From the NCBI GenBank assembly GCA_963662155.1, contig OY759263.1:975095-1039094 (forward strand): a stretch of 64,000 nucleotides of DNA. Reading direction: 5' to 3'. This DNA is from Lamellibrachia columna. Lineage: Eukaryota > Annelida > Polychaeta > Sabellida > Siboglinidae. A model generated the notes under the pieces. The model saw only the letters and a program-made list of their open reading frames with translations. It made no database searches and was not told the origin of the DNA. How positions within the stretch are numbered: the stretch's first letter is position 1; every line of letters begins with the position of its first letter. Of the stretch, positions 1-10,080 are shown one piece after another. The translations under genes and the position numbers were made by a program.

Positions 1-350
1 CCATCTGTTTTATTCTCCCCAGCTTATTCATCCATCTGTTTTATTCTCCCCAGCTTATTCATTCATCTGTTTTATTCTCCCCAGCTTATTCATCCATCTG
101 TTTTATTCTCCCTAGCTTATTCATCCATCTGTTTCATTCTCCTTAGCTTATTCATTCATCTGTTTTATTCTCCCCAGCTTATTCATCCATCTGTTTTATT
201 CTCCCCAGCTTATTCATCCATCTGTTTTATTCTCCCCAGCTTATTCATCCATCTGTTTTATTCTCCCCAGCTTATTCATCCATCTGTTTTATTCTCCCCA
301 GCTTATTCATCCATCTGTTTTATTCTCCCCAGCTTATTCATTCATCTGTT
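1..350. repeat. 31-bp minisatellite, about 11 copies
   Basis: Unit ccatctgttttattctcccc plus agcttattcat, with only a few substitutions between copies. It runs off the left edge. Each unit contains a pyrimidine tract ending in cag (attctccccag), so it may be another acceptor-like array, but the exon it would belong to is not seen. Confidence 0.95.
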
Positions 351-432
351 AACAACTTTAACACTGAATATGCTGATGCGCCTCGTGTTCATATTGTTAT
401 GTAGAGCGAGTGGTGTGACTTGTCTGTCATAG

Positions 433-492
433 GTTTGACTGGTGCAGCGTGCCAAAGAAGAACAAGGGCGTCCCCCTCGACTGCTACAACAG
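433..492 (+). CDS. SMCHD1: SMCHD1 exon 1 of window (ATPase-module C-terminal part)
   Basis: This 60-nt exon follows a tcatag acceptor and ends at gtgaga. Its first base completes a codon from an exon to the left of the window, and its last two bases (ag) are completed by the next exon to give Arg. It encodes FDWC...KKNKGVPLDCYNR, which matches the conserved GVPLDCYNR stretch of SMCHD1 just before the transducer strand encoded by the next exon. Nothing coding is visible in bases 1-432, so the upstream intron is at least that long. Confidence 0.88.
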
Positions 493-565
493 GTGAGAGC
501 TCACATCTTAACTTATCTTGTCTCTTGGATCCATAGCATTATCTTCACCAGCAACACAGCTCGGT

Positions 566-775
566 CCTATAATATAGACTGTATAATGATCCATAACAAT
601 GTCTACACCAGCAACATCAGCTCAGCCATATAGTAGAATGTATAAGGATCCATAACAATGTCTGCAACATCAGCTCAGCCATATAGTAGAATGTATAAGG
701 ATCCATAACAATGTCTATCTTGCTACTTTGTGCCTTGGGCCACAATGTGTCTGGGCCACAATGTGTCTGGGCCAC
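566..775. repeat. Short diverged duplications in intron 1
   Basis: A block of about 60 bp (ggatccataacaatgtct ... atcagctcagccatatag) occurs about three times, followed by three copies of gggccacaatgtgtct. Exon 2 begins shortly after. No gene is seen in the rest of intron 1. Confidence 0.75.
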
Positions 776-808
776 AATGAATGTATTGCTGGTGTTGTTC
801 TGTCCCAG

Positions 809-932
809 GATTTCTGGCGTTCTGTGGACGAATGACAAGTTTCAAGTGAGCACCAACAAGTTGACTTTCATTGACCTTGAACTGCGGCTTCGAGACAAGA
901 ACACAACCTATGGAAGGATTCTGGGTAAAAAT
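809..932 (+). CDS. SMCHD1: SMCHD1 exon 2 (transducer, [12 protein letters not shown])
   Basis: The exon starts after tgtcccag and ends before gtaagt, in phase 0. It encodes [11 protein letters not shown]...RILGKN. The block [12 protein letters not shown] is nearly identical to human SMCHD1. From memory, human K518, T523, N524 and T527, sites of missense changes in BAMS or FSHD2, fall in this block, and all four equivalents are present here. The exon end RILGKN aligns without a gap to the human sequence leading into R552 if the following 57-nt candidate exon is skipped. Confidence 0.95.
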
Positions 933-1262
933 GTAAGTAATTGTTTTAACAATGGAATTGATCTGGTACAAATAGTTATGTAACTGAAAATATATTTGTT
1001 ATTCTTAATTTTTCAGTTGATATATGTCGGTGTGAGACAGCTTCGATAGGTCCAACACACCTCCGTGCCACATCTCGGCAACCTTGCCACAGATCATTTA
1101 CCATGTTTACAACATGCCATTTGTGTGACATGAAGGCAAAACTATATTATTATTATTATTTTTTGCATATTGGTAACCATGGTAACAACTTAAGTATATC
1201 ATTGGTCATGCATAAACAAGGAAGTCTTGCTCCAAGATGCAATGATTCAGTTGAAACAACCC
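933..1262 (+). other. Unique intron sequence after exon 2
   Basis: Non-repetitive intron with a short att microsatellite near 1,147-1,161. I see no exon or element in it. Confidence 0.6.
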
Positions 1263-1264
1263 TA

Positions 1265-1846
1265 AACCACCCAGTGTGAGTCTGGTTACACTGGGTGTTG
1301 TATTGCTGTGAGCCTGGTTACACCAGGTGTTGTGTTGCAGTTAGTCTGGTTACACCGGGTGTTGTGTTGCAATGAGTCTGGTTACACTGGATGTTGTGTT
1401 GCAGTGAATCTGGTTGCATCAGGTGTTGTGTTGCAGTGAGTCTGGTTACACCGGGTGTTGTGTTTCTGTGAGTCTGGTTACACCGGGTGTTGTGTTAATG
1501 TGAGTCTGGTTACACCAGGTATTGTGTTGACATGGGTCTTGTTACACCAGGTGTTGTGTTGACGTGGGTCTTGTTACACCGGGTGTTGTGTTGACATGGG
1601 TCTTGTTACACCTGGTGTTGTGTTGACGTGGGTCTTGTTACACCGGGTGTTGTGTTGACGTGGGTCTTGTTACACCTGGTGTTGTGTTGACGTGGGTCTT
1701 GTTACACCGGGTGTTGTGTTGACGTGGGTCTTGTTACACCTGGTGTTGTGTTGACGTGGGTCTTGTTACACCTGGTGTTGTGTTGACGTGGGTCTTGTTA
1801 CACCTGGTGTTGTGTTGACGTGGGTCTTGTTACACCGGGTGTTGTG
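1265..1846. repeat. 31-33-bp minisatellite, about 18 copies
   Basis: Left copies read tgagtctggttacaccgggt plus gttgtgttgca; right copies change to gacgtgggtcttgttacacc. The array stops eight bases before the acceptor of the candidate exon at 1,856. Copies become more uniform toward the right, suggesting recent growth there. Confidence 0.95.
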
Positions 1847-1855
1847 GTTTTCCAG

Positions 1856-1912
1856 GAGGTGAGCAAAGGACAACAGGCAGCTCGCAGACTGCAGGAGTAC
1901 GCCGTGCTCATA
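1856..1912 (+). CDS. SMCHD1: Candidate 57-nt phase-neutral cassette exon
   Basis: A 57-nt stretch between a good acceptor (gtggttttccag) and a donor (gtaagc) is open in phase 0 at both ends and would add 19 residues, EVSKGQQAARRLQEYAVLI. It is the only non-repetitive sequence between two unrelated minisatellites. Against it: I see no counterpart in vertebrate SMCHD1, and exon 2 joins exon 4 with a gapless match when it is left out. It may be an alternative cassette, a lineage-specific exon, or chance. Confidence 0.4.
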
Positions 1913-1946
1913 GTAAGCCTCACCTACTCTTGCTCTTGCTGCTCAC

Positions 1947-2275
1947 TGGCACTGTGGGCCCAGAAAGCCTTGTAGACGTCAATGAGACTATGGGCCCAGA
2001 AAGCCTTGCAAACGTCAATGAGACTATGGGCCCAGAAAGCCTTGCAGACATCAGTGAGACTATGAGCCCAGAAAGCCTTGCAGACGTCAATGAGACTATG
2101 GGCCCAGAAAGCCTTGCAGACGTCAATGAGACTATGGGCCCAGCAAGCCTTGTAGACATCACTGAGACTGGGCCCAGAAAGCATTGTAGATGTCAGTGAG
2201 ATTATGGGCCCAGAAAGCCTTGTAGACGTCAATGAGACTATGGGCCCAGAAAGCCTTGTAGATGTCAATGAGTTA
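1947..2275. repeat. 36-bp minisatellite, about 9 copies
   Basis: Unit gtcaatgagactatgggccc plus agaaagccttgcagac. It begins about 35 bases after the donor of the candidate exon. Open frames here are repeat by-products. Confidence 0.93.
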
Positions 2276-2330
2276 CAATCTGTAACTATGGTAACATGGC
2301 TTTGCTGCATAAACTGTGCAATGACAGCAA

Positions 2331-3133
2331 GTAATGCAGTACTGTCATAACGTTGATGTGGACGTATCACAAGTAATGCAGTACTGTCATAACATTGATG
2401 TGGACGTATCACAAGTAATGCAGTACTGTCATAACGTTGATGTGGACGTATCACAAGTAATGCAGTACTGTCATAACGTTGATGTGGACGTATCACAAGT
2501 AATGCAGTACTGTCATAACGTTGATGTGGACGTATCACAAGTAATGCAGTACTGTCATAACGTTGATGTGGACGTATCACAAGTAATGCAGTACTGTCAT
2601 AACGTTGATGTGGACGTATCACAAGTAATGCAGTACTGTCATAACGTTGATGTGGACGTATCACAAGTAATGCAGTACTGTCATAACGTTGATGTGGACG
2701 TATCACAAGTAATGCAGTACTGTCATAACGTTGATGTGGACGTATCACAAGTAATGCAGTACTGTCATAACGTTGATGTGGACGTATCACAAGTAATGCA
2801 GTACTGTCATAACGTTGATGTGGACGTATCACAAGTAATGCAGTACTGTCATAACGTTGATGTGGACGTATCACAAGTAATGCAGTACTGTCATAACGTT
2901 GATGTGGACGTATATCACAAGTAATGCAGTACTGTCATAACGTTGATGTGGACGTATCACAAGTAATGCAGTACTGTCATAACGTTGATGTGGACGTATC
3001 ACAAGTAATGCAGTACTGTCATAACGTTGATGTGGACGTATCACAAGTAATGCAGTACTGTCATAACGTTGATGTGGACGTATCACAAGTAATGCAGTAC
3101 TGTCATAACGTTGATGTGGACGTATCACAAGTA
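2331..3133. repeat. 42-bp minisatellite, about 19 nearly identical copies
   Basis: Unit taatgcagtactgtcataac plus gttgatgtggacgtatcacaag. Because 42 is a multiple of three, long frames with 14-residue periods (such as MQYCHNVDVDVSQV) appear on both strands; these are not genes. Variation is minimal: one base change, and one 2-bp insertion near 2,912. Confidence 0.97.
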
Positions 3134-3186
3134 TACAAGCACTTTGTTGAGCTGTGTCTGAAGTGTGTTGTTGGTGTTTGCTCCAG

Positions 3187-3381
3187 GAGAAGCGTACAGA
3201 CATTGGTCGAGAGTTCACCACATGGCTGAAGGAGTGTCACGAACGCTGCGACAAACAGGTCAAGTTCAGCCACTACAGTGGCACCGTCTCCCGGCCAGAG
3301 CTGGTCAAACACCGACAGTCTCCGTGGTCAGTCTATGGACAGATTGAGTGGGATGGTAAAGTGTTCAAGAAAGGAACAATG
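3187..3381 (+). CDS. SMCHD1: SMCHD1 exon 4 (EKRTDIGREF...IEWDGK)
   Basis: The acceptor is tttgctccag and the donor gtaagt; 65 codons, phase 0 to 0. The encoded segment begins EKRTDIGREFTTWLKECHE and contains DKQVKF, SRPEL, SPWSVY and IEWDGKVFKKG, in the order found in vertebrate SMCHD1. The Arg of EKR aligns with human R552 (recollection). The 42-bp array to its left stops about 50 bases before the acceptor. Confidence 0.95.
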
Positions 3382-3575
3382 GTAAGTGGCATATCACGCT
3401 AATACTTTCATTTTCCACCACTGTTTGCCTGTGGAATACAGATAGTTTGCATGTATTCAGTATATTCAAAGGTATAACACCCAGCATACAATTGACCCTC
3501 TAACTAAACAAATACAGTGAAGTGTAGGCCAGTTGGTTGTCACATGTCAGTCATGTCATGTCAGTGCATTATTTG

Positions 3576-4326
3576 GCAGTGTCACCACCCACAATGGCAG
3601 CATCCATAAGTGTCACCACCCACAACGGCAGCATCCATAAGTGTCACCACCCACAATGACAGCATCCATAAGTGTCACCACCCACAACGGCAGCATCCAT
3701 AAGTGTCACCACCCACAACAGCAGCATCCATAAGTGTCACCACCCACAATGGCAACATCCATAAGTGTCACCACCCACAATGGCAGCATCCATACGTGTC
3801 ACCACCCACAACGGCAGCATCCATAAGTGTCACCACCCACAACGGCAGCATCCATAAGTGTCACCACCCACAACGGCAGCATCCATAAGTGTCACCACCC
3901 ACAACGGCAGCATCCATAAGTGTCACCACCCACAACAGCAGCATCCATAAGTGTCACCACCCACAACGGCAGCATCCATAAGTGTCACCACCCACAATGG
4001 CAGCATCCATACGTGTCACCACCCACAACGGCAGCATCCATAAGTGTCACCACCCACAATGACAGCATCCATAAGTGTCACCACCCACAAAAGCAGCATC
4101 CATAAGTGTCACCACCCACAATGGCAGCATCCATAAGTGTCACCACCCACAACAGCAGCATCCATACGTGTCACCACCCACAAAGACAGCATCCATAAGT
4201 GTCACCACCCACAACGGCAGCATCCATAAGTGTCACCACCCACAACGGCAGCATCCATAAGTGTCACCACCCACAACGGCAGCATCCATAAGTGTCACCA
4301 CCCACAATGGCAGCATCCATAAGTAT
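3576..4326. repeat. 31-bp minisatellite, about 24 copies
   Basis: Unit gtgtcaccacccacaacggc plus agcatccataa. Variation is concentrated at one position of the caacggcag segment (aacggc, aatggc, aacagc). It fills the intron between exons 4 and 5 with about 195 bases of unique sequence before and 280 after. Confidence 0.96.
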
Positions 4327-4605
4327 CACTGTAAATGGCTCTTTTTTCTTACTGCGTTGCGTCATCGAAGATTGTTGAACAGTGTATGAACACATTACTG
4401 TTTTTCAAGTAGGAGAGGTCAAATTGAGCATCGCTTCCTAGTGAATTCTCTTGTAGCAGGGACAGTCTTAGCACCAGTCAGTCACATTTGTATATTGGCT
4501 AAATCTCAATGACATAAAATCTCACAAATTCTTCTTCATTGTCAATTGAAAATGATGCCATAAACTTGTCTCCCTGGCTACTACAGCAGATGTTTCTTGT
4601 CTTAG

Positions 4606-4719
4606 GTTCGCATTGTCAAGACTGTTCCTATCACCTACGGCACAATTCGTCACTTCCTGTTGTATGGAAACCATGACGGCGATGTATTTGCTACTGGCGG
4701 AGACATCACTGTCACTCAG
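4606..4719 (+). CDS. SMCHD1: SMCHD1 exon 5 (GNHDGDVFATGGDI)
   Basis: The acceptor is tttcttgtcttag and the donor gtaggt; 38 codons, phase 0 to 0. It encodes VRIVKTVPITYGTIRHFLLY then GNHDGDVFATGGDITVTQ, the conserved GDHDGDVYATGG region of SMCHD1. Its last 47 bases plus the donor are the visible parent of the 54-bp minisatellite that follows without a gap. Reading through the donor meets a stop at once (cag gta ggt tag), so use of any downstream copy of the donor would truncate the protein. Confidence 0.95.
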
Positions 4720-5703
4720 GTAGGTTAGAAACCATGAGGGTGATGTATTCGTGGAGACATCACTGTCATTCAGGTAGGTTAGAAACCATGAGGGTGATGT
4801 ATTCGTGAAGGCATCACTGTCATTCAGGTAGGTTAGAAACCATGAGGGTGATGTATTCGTGTAGACATCACTGTCATTCAGGTAGGTTAGAAACCATGAC
4901 GGTGATGTATTCGTGTAGACATCACTGTCATTCAGGTAGGTTAGAAACCAAGAGGGTGATGTATTCGTGTAGACATCACTGTCATTCAGGTAGGTTAGAA
5001 ACCATGAGGGTGATGTATTCGTGTAGACATCACTGTCATTCAGGTAGGTTAAAAACCATGAGGGTGATGTATTCATGTAGACATCACTGTCATTCAGGTA
5101 GTTTAGAAACCATGAGGGTGATGTATTCGTGTAGACATCACTGTCATTCAGGTAGGTTAGAAACCATGAGGGTGATGTATTCGTGTAGACATCACTGTCA
5201 TTCAGGTAGGTTAAAAACCATGAGGGTGATGTATTCATGTAGACATCACTGTCATTCAGGTAGTTTAGAAACCATGAGGGTGATGTATTCGTGTAGACAT
5301 CACTGTCATTCAGGTAGGTTAGAAACCATGAGGATGATGTATTCGTGTAGACATCACTGTCATTCAGGTAGTTTAGAAACCATGAGGATGATGTATTCGT
5401 GTAGACATCACTGTCATTCAGTTAGGTTAGAAACCATGAGGATGATGTATTCGTGTAGACATCACTGTCATTCAGGTAGTTTAGAAACCATGAGGATGAT
5501 GTATTCGTGTAGACATCACTGTCATTCAGGTAGTTTAGAAACCATGAGGGTGATGAATTCGTGTAGACATCACTGTCATTCAGGTAGGTTAGAAACCATG
5601 AGGATGATGTATTCGTGTAGACATCACTGTCATTCAGGTAGTTTAGAAACCATGAGGGTGATGTATTCGCTACTGGTGGAGACATCACTGTCATTCAGGT
5701 AGA
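4720..5703. repeat. 54-bp minisatellite made from the end of exon 5 and its donor, about 18 copies
   Basis: Each unit is gtaggttagaaaccatgagg, then gtgatgtattcgtgtagaca, then tcactgtcattcag. The part from gaaaccatga to cactcag is exon 5 coding sequence (NHDGDVFATGGDITVTQ) and the part before it is the donor. Most copies keep cag|gtaggt. The last copy (about 5,650-5,700) keeps the longer exon-like gctactggtggagacatc that interior copies have lost by a 6-bp deletion. Confidence 0.95.
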
Positions 5704-6030
5704 TTAGAACTGTGTTGTGGTGTGAGACAATTGACCCATTAAATCCAAGGATTTTGTGGATAAATGCTGCTCAAATCCCATGATTATTGGCCAATTCAGA
5801 ACATAGAAAACAGTATGCAATATTGACAATTACAAGTTGTGTTTATTTTGAAGAGTATTAATTTCTCTGTGTGCCTGTACATAAAAAAATAAGATTTGGT
5901 CATCACAATTTGGAAAGAAAAAATAGAACATTTTAATCAAAGAACTTGACATCTTGGCAGTCATAAGAAAATTATTATTGCAATTATGCAATGCAATCCA
6001 GTGAAGGAAGTATAGATCTATAAGGTAGCA
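5704..6030 (+). other. Unique intron sequence
   Basis: AT-rich, non-repetitive intron between the exon-5-derived array and the 34-bp array. I see no exon or element. Confidence 0.6.
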
Positions 6031-6032
6031 TT

Positions 6033-9000
6033 ATGTAGAGTGGTTGGTGATGGCTGCTCTTCCATTATGTAGATTGGTTGATGATGGCTGCTCTACCAGT
6101 ATGTAGAGTAGTTGGTGATGGCTGCTCTAGCATTATGTAGAGTGGTTGGTGATGACTGCTCTAGCATTATGTAGAGTGGTTGGTGATAGCTGCTCTATCA
6201 TTATGTAGAGTGGTTGATGATGGCTGCTCTAGCATTCTGTAGAGTGGGTTGGTGATGGCTGCTCTAGCATTATGTAGAGTAGTTGGCAATGGCTGCTCTA
6301 GCATTATGTAGAGTGGTAGGTGATGACTGCTCTAGCATTATGTAAAGTGGTTGGTGATAGCTGCTCTATCATTATGTAGAGTGGTTGGTGATAGCTGCTC
6401 TATCATTATGTTGACTGGTTGGTGATGGCTGCTCTATCATTATGTAGAGCGGTTGGTGATGGCTGCTCTAGCATTATGTAGAGTGGTTGGTGATAGCTGA
6501 TCTACCATTATGTTGACTGGTTGGTGATGGCTGCTCTACCATTATGTAGAGTAGTTGGCGATGGCTGCTCTAGCATTATGTAGAGTGGTTGATGAAGACT
6601 GCTCTAGCATTCTGTAGAGTGGTTGGTGATATCTGCTCTAGCATTCTATAAATTGGTTGATGGCTAATGTAGCATTATGTAGAGTGGTTGATGATGGCTA
6701 ATGTAGCATTATGTAGAGTGGTTGATGATGGCTAATGTAGCATTATGTAGAGTGGTTGATGATGGCTGCTCTAGCATTATGTAGAGTAGTTGGCGATGGC
6801 TACTGTAGCATTCTGTAAATTGGATGATGATGGCTGTTCTACCATTCTGTAGATTGGTTGATGATGGCTGCTCTAGCATTATGTAGAGTGGTTGATGATG
6901 GCTCCTGTAGCATTCTGTAAATTGGATGATGATGGCTGCTCTACCATTCTGTAAATTGGTTGATGATGGCTGCTCTAGCATTATGTAGAGTGGTTGATGA
7001 TGGCTACTGTAGCATTCTGTAGAGTGGTTGATGATGGCTGCTGTAGCATTCTGTAGAGTGGTTGGTGAAGGCTGCTCTACCATTATGTAGAATGGTTGGT
7101 GATGGCTGCTCTACCATTATGTAGAGTAGTTGGCGATGGCTGCTCTAGCATTATGTAGAGTGGTTGATGAAGACTGCTCTAGCATTCTTTAGAGTGGTTG
7201 GTGATATCTGCTCTAGCATTCTATAAATTGGTTGATGGCTAATGTAGCATTATGTAGAGTAGTTGATGATGGCTAATGTAGCATTATGTAGAGTGGTTGA
7301 TGATGGCTAATGTAGCATTATGTAGAGTAGTTGGCGATGGCTACTGTAGCATTCTGTAAATTGGATGATGATGGCTGTTCTACCATTCTGTAGATTGGTT
7401 GATGATGGCTGCTCTAGCATTATGTAGAGTGGTTGATGATGGCTACTGTAGCATTCTGTAGAGTGGTTGATGATGGCTGCTGTAGCATTCTGTAGAGTGG
7501 TTGGTGAAGGCTGCTCTACCATTCTGTAGATTGGTTGATGATGGCTGCTCTAGCATTATGTAGAATGGTTGGGATTGGCTGCTCTACCATTATGTAGAGT
7601 GGTTGGTGATGGCTGCTCTACCATTATGTAGAGTGGTTGGTGATGGCTGCTCTACCATTATGTAGAGTGGTTGGTGATGGCTGCTCTAGCATTATGTAGA
7701 GTAGTTGGCGATGGCTACTGTAGCATTCTGTAAATTGGATGATGATGGCTGTTCTACCATTCTGTAGATTGGTTGATGGTGGCTGCTCTAGCATTATGTA
7801 GAGTGGTTGATGATGGCTCCTGTAGCATTCTGTAAATTGGATGATGATGGCTGCTCTACCATTCTGTAAATTGGTTGATGATGGCTGCTCTAGCATTATG
7901 TAGAGTGGTTGATGATGGCTACTGTAGCATTCTGTAGAGTGGTTGAAGATGGCTGCTGTAGCATTCTGTAGAGTGGTTGGTGAAGGTTGCTCTACCATTA
8001 TGTAGAATGGTTGGTGATGGCTGCTCTACCATTATGTAGAGTAGTTGGCGATGGCTGCTCTAGCATTATGTAGAGTGGTTGATGAAGACTGCTCTAGCAT
8101 TCTTTAGAGTGGTTGGTGATATCTGCTCTAGCATTCTATAAATTGGTTGATGGCTAATGTAGCATTATGTAGAGTGGTTGATGATGGCTAATGTAGCATT
8201 ATGTAGAGTGGTTGATGATGGCTAATGTAGCATTATGTAGAGTAGTTGGCGATGGCTACTGTAGCATTCTGTAAATTGGATGATGATGGCTGTTCTACCA
8301 TTCTGTAGATTGGTTGATGATGGCTGCTCTAGCATTATGTAGAGTGGTTGATGATGGCTCCTGTAGCATTCTGTAAATTGGATGATGATGGCTGCTCTAC
8401 CATTCTGTAAATTGGTTGATGATGGCTGCTCTAGCATTATGTAGAGTGGTTGATGATGGCTCCTGTAGCATTCTGTAAATTGGATGATGATGGCTGCTCT
8501 ACCATTCTGTAAATTGGTTGATGATGGCTGCTCTAGCATTATGTAGAGTGGTTGATGATGGCTACTGTAGCATTCTGTAGAGTGGTTGATGATGGCTGCT
8601 GTAGCATTCTGTAGAGTGGTTGGTGAAGGCTGCTCTACCATTCTGTAGATTGGTTGATGATGGCTGCTCTAGCATTATGTAGAATGGTTGGTGATGGCTG
8701 CTCTACCATTTTGTAGAGTGGTTGGTGATGGCTGCTCTAGTATTATGTAGAGTGGTTGGTGGTGGCTGCTCTACCATTATGTAGAGTGGTTGGTGATGGC
8801 TGCTCTACCATTATGTAGAGTGGTTGGTGATGGCTGCTCTACCATTATGTAGAGTGGTTGGTGATAGCTGCTCTACCATTATGTAAATTGGTTGATGATG
8901 GCTGCTCTAGCATTATGTAGAGTGGTTGATGATGGCTGTTGTAGCATTCTGTAGAGTGGTTGGTGAAGGCTGCTCTACCATTATGTAGAGTGGTTGGTGA

Positions 9001-9830
9001 TGGCTGCTCTAGTATTATGTAGAATGGTTGGTGATGGCTGCTCTACCATTATGTAGAATGGTTGATGATGGCTGCTCTACCATTATGTAGAGTGGTTGGT
9101 GATGGCTGCTCTACCATTATGTAGAGTGGTTGGTGATGGCTGCTCTACCATTATGTAGAGTGGTTTGTGATGGCTGCTCTACCATTATGTAGAGTGGTTT
9201 GTGATGGCTGCTCTACCATTATGTAGAGTGGTTTGTGATGGCTGCTCTAGCATTCTGGAGAGTGGTTGGTGATAGCTGCTCTAGTATTATGTAGAATGGT
9301 TGGTGATGGCTGCTCTAGTATTATGTAGAATGGTTGGTGATGGCTGCTCTACCATTATGTAGAGTGGTTGGTGATGGCTGCTCTACCATTATGTAGAGTG
9401 GTTGATGATGGCTGCTCTACCATTATGTAGAGTGGTTGGTGATGGCTGCTCTACCATTATGTAGAGTGGTTTGTGATGGCTGCTCTAGCATTATGTAGAG
9501 TGGTTTGTGATGGCTGCTCTACCATTATGTAGAGTGGTTTGTGATGGCTGCTCTACCATTATGTAGAGTGGTTTGTGATGGCTGCTGTAGCATTATGTAG
9601 AGTGGTTGGTGATGGCTGCTCTAGCATTATGTAGAGTGGTTGGTGATGGCTGCTCTAGTATTATGTAGAGTGGTTTGTGATGGCTGCTCTACCATTATGT
9701 AAAGTGGTTTGTGATGGCTGCTCTACCATTATGTAGAGTGGTAGATGATGGCTGCTCTAGCATTCTGGAGAGTGGTAGATGATGGCTGCTCTAGCAATAT
9801 GTGGAATAGTTGATGATGGCTGTTCCAGGA
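6033..9830. repeat. 34-36-bp minisatellite, over 100 copies, with higher-order structure
   Basis: Basic unit gttggtgatggctgctctac plus cattatgtagagtg, with many variants (gttgatgatggctaatgtag, ctgtaaattggatgatgatg). In 6,600-8,700 the variants recur in the same order several times, giving blocks of about 440-640 bp; the right part (8,700-9,800) is more uniform. Frames open on the minus strand (MVEQPSPTTLQNATAAI...) mark the block edges and are not genes. Confidence 0.95.
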
Positions 9831-9918
9831 TCTAATGGGTTAAATCAGTTGAGGATGGACTTTTAGCGAGAAAGTTGAGTGAAATAGTGTCTATGTCTGA
9901 CCCTGTCTCTGTGTTCAG

Positions 9919-10025
9919 GAGCCACGCAGTCTCTACAACGAGGTAAAGACGTTCCCCCTGAGCAAGTTGGACCGCACTGCCAGTCACACACTCATCATGA
10001 AGTACATAGATGAGGAGGTCTCTAA
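9919..10025 (+). CDS. SMCHD1: SMCHD1 exon 6 (NEVKTFPLSKLDRTA)
   Basis: The acceptor is ctgtgttcag and the donor gtgagt; the exon enters in phase 0 and leaves after two bases (aa). It encodes EPRSLYNEVKTFPLSKLDRT...KYIDEEVS, matching the human EPQALYNEIKTVPIAKLDRT block. The end of the exon with its donor (tctctaagtgagtagttgt) is repeated once in full and once in part just downstream, a small donor duplication. Confidence 0.94.
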
Positions 10026-10080
10026 GTGAGTAGTTGTATCTCTAAGTGAGTAGTTGTGTCTCTAAGTTGTGTCTCTACCC
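10026..10080. repeat. Small duplication of the exon 6 donor
   Basis: The exon 6 end with donor (tctctaagtgagtagttgt) occurs twice and then as a partial third copy (tctctaagttgtgtctct) before the 65-bp array begins. Confidence 0.8.

Noticed and set aside
2334..2924. Frame with 14-residue repeat (MQYCHNVDVDVSQV) as a repeat protein
   Set aside because: Period equals the 42-bp unit, the opposite strand is open too, and the region is an intron between exons in phase.
2331..3133. Possible CRISPR-like array of direct repeats
   Set aside because: Copies are head to tail with no spacers, the units differ from intron to intron, and the surrounding gene is a spliced animal gene.
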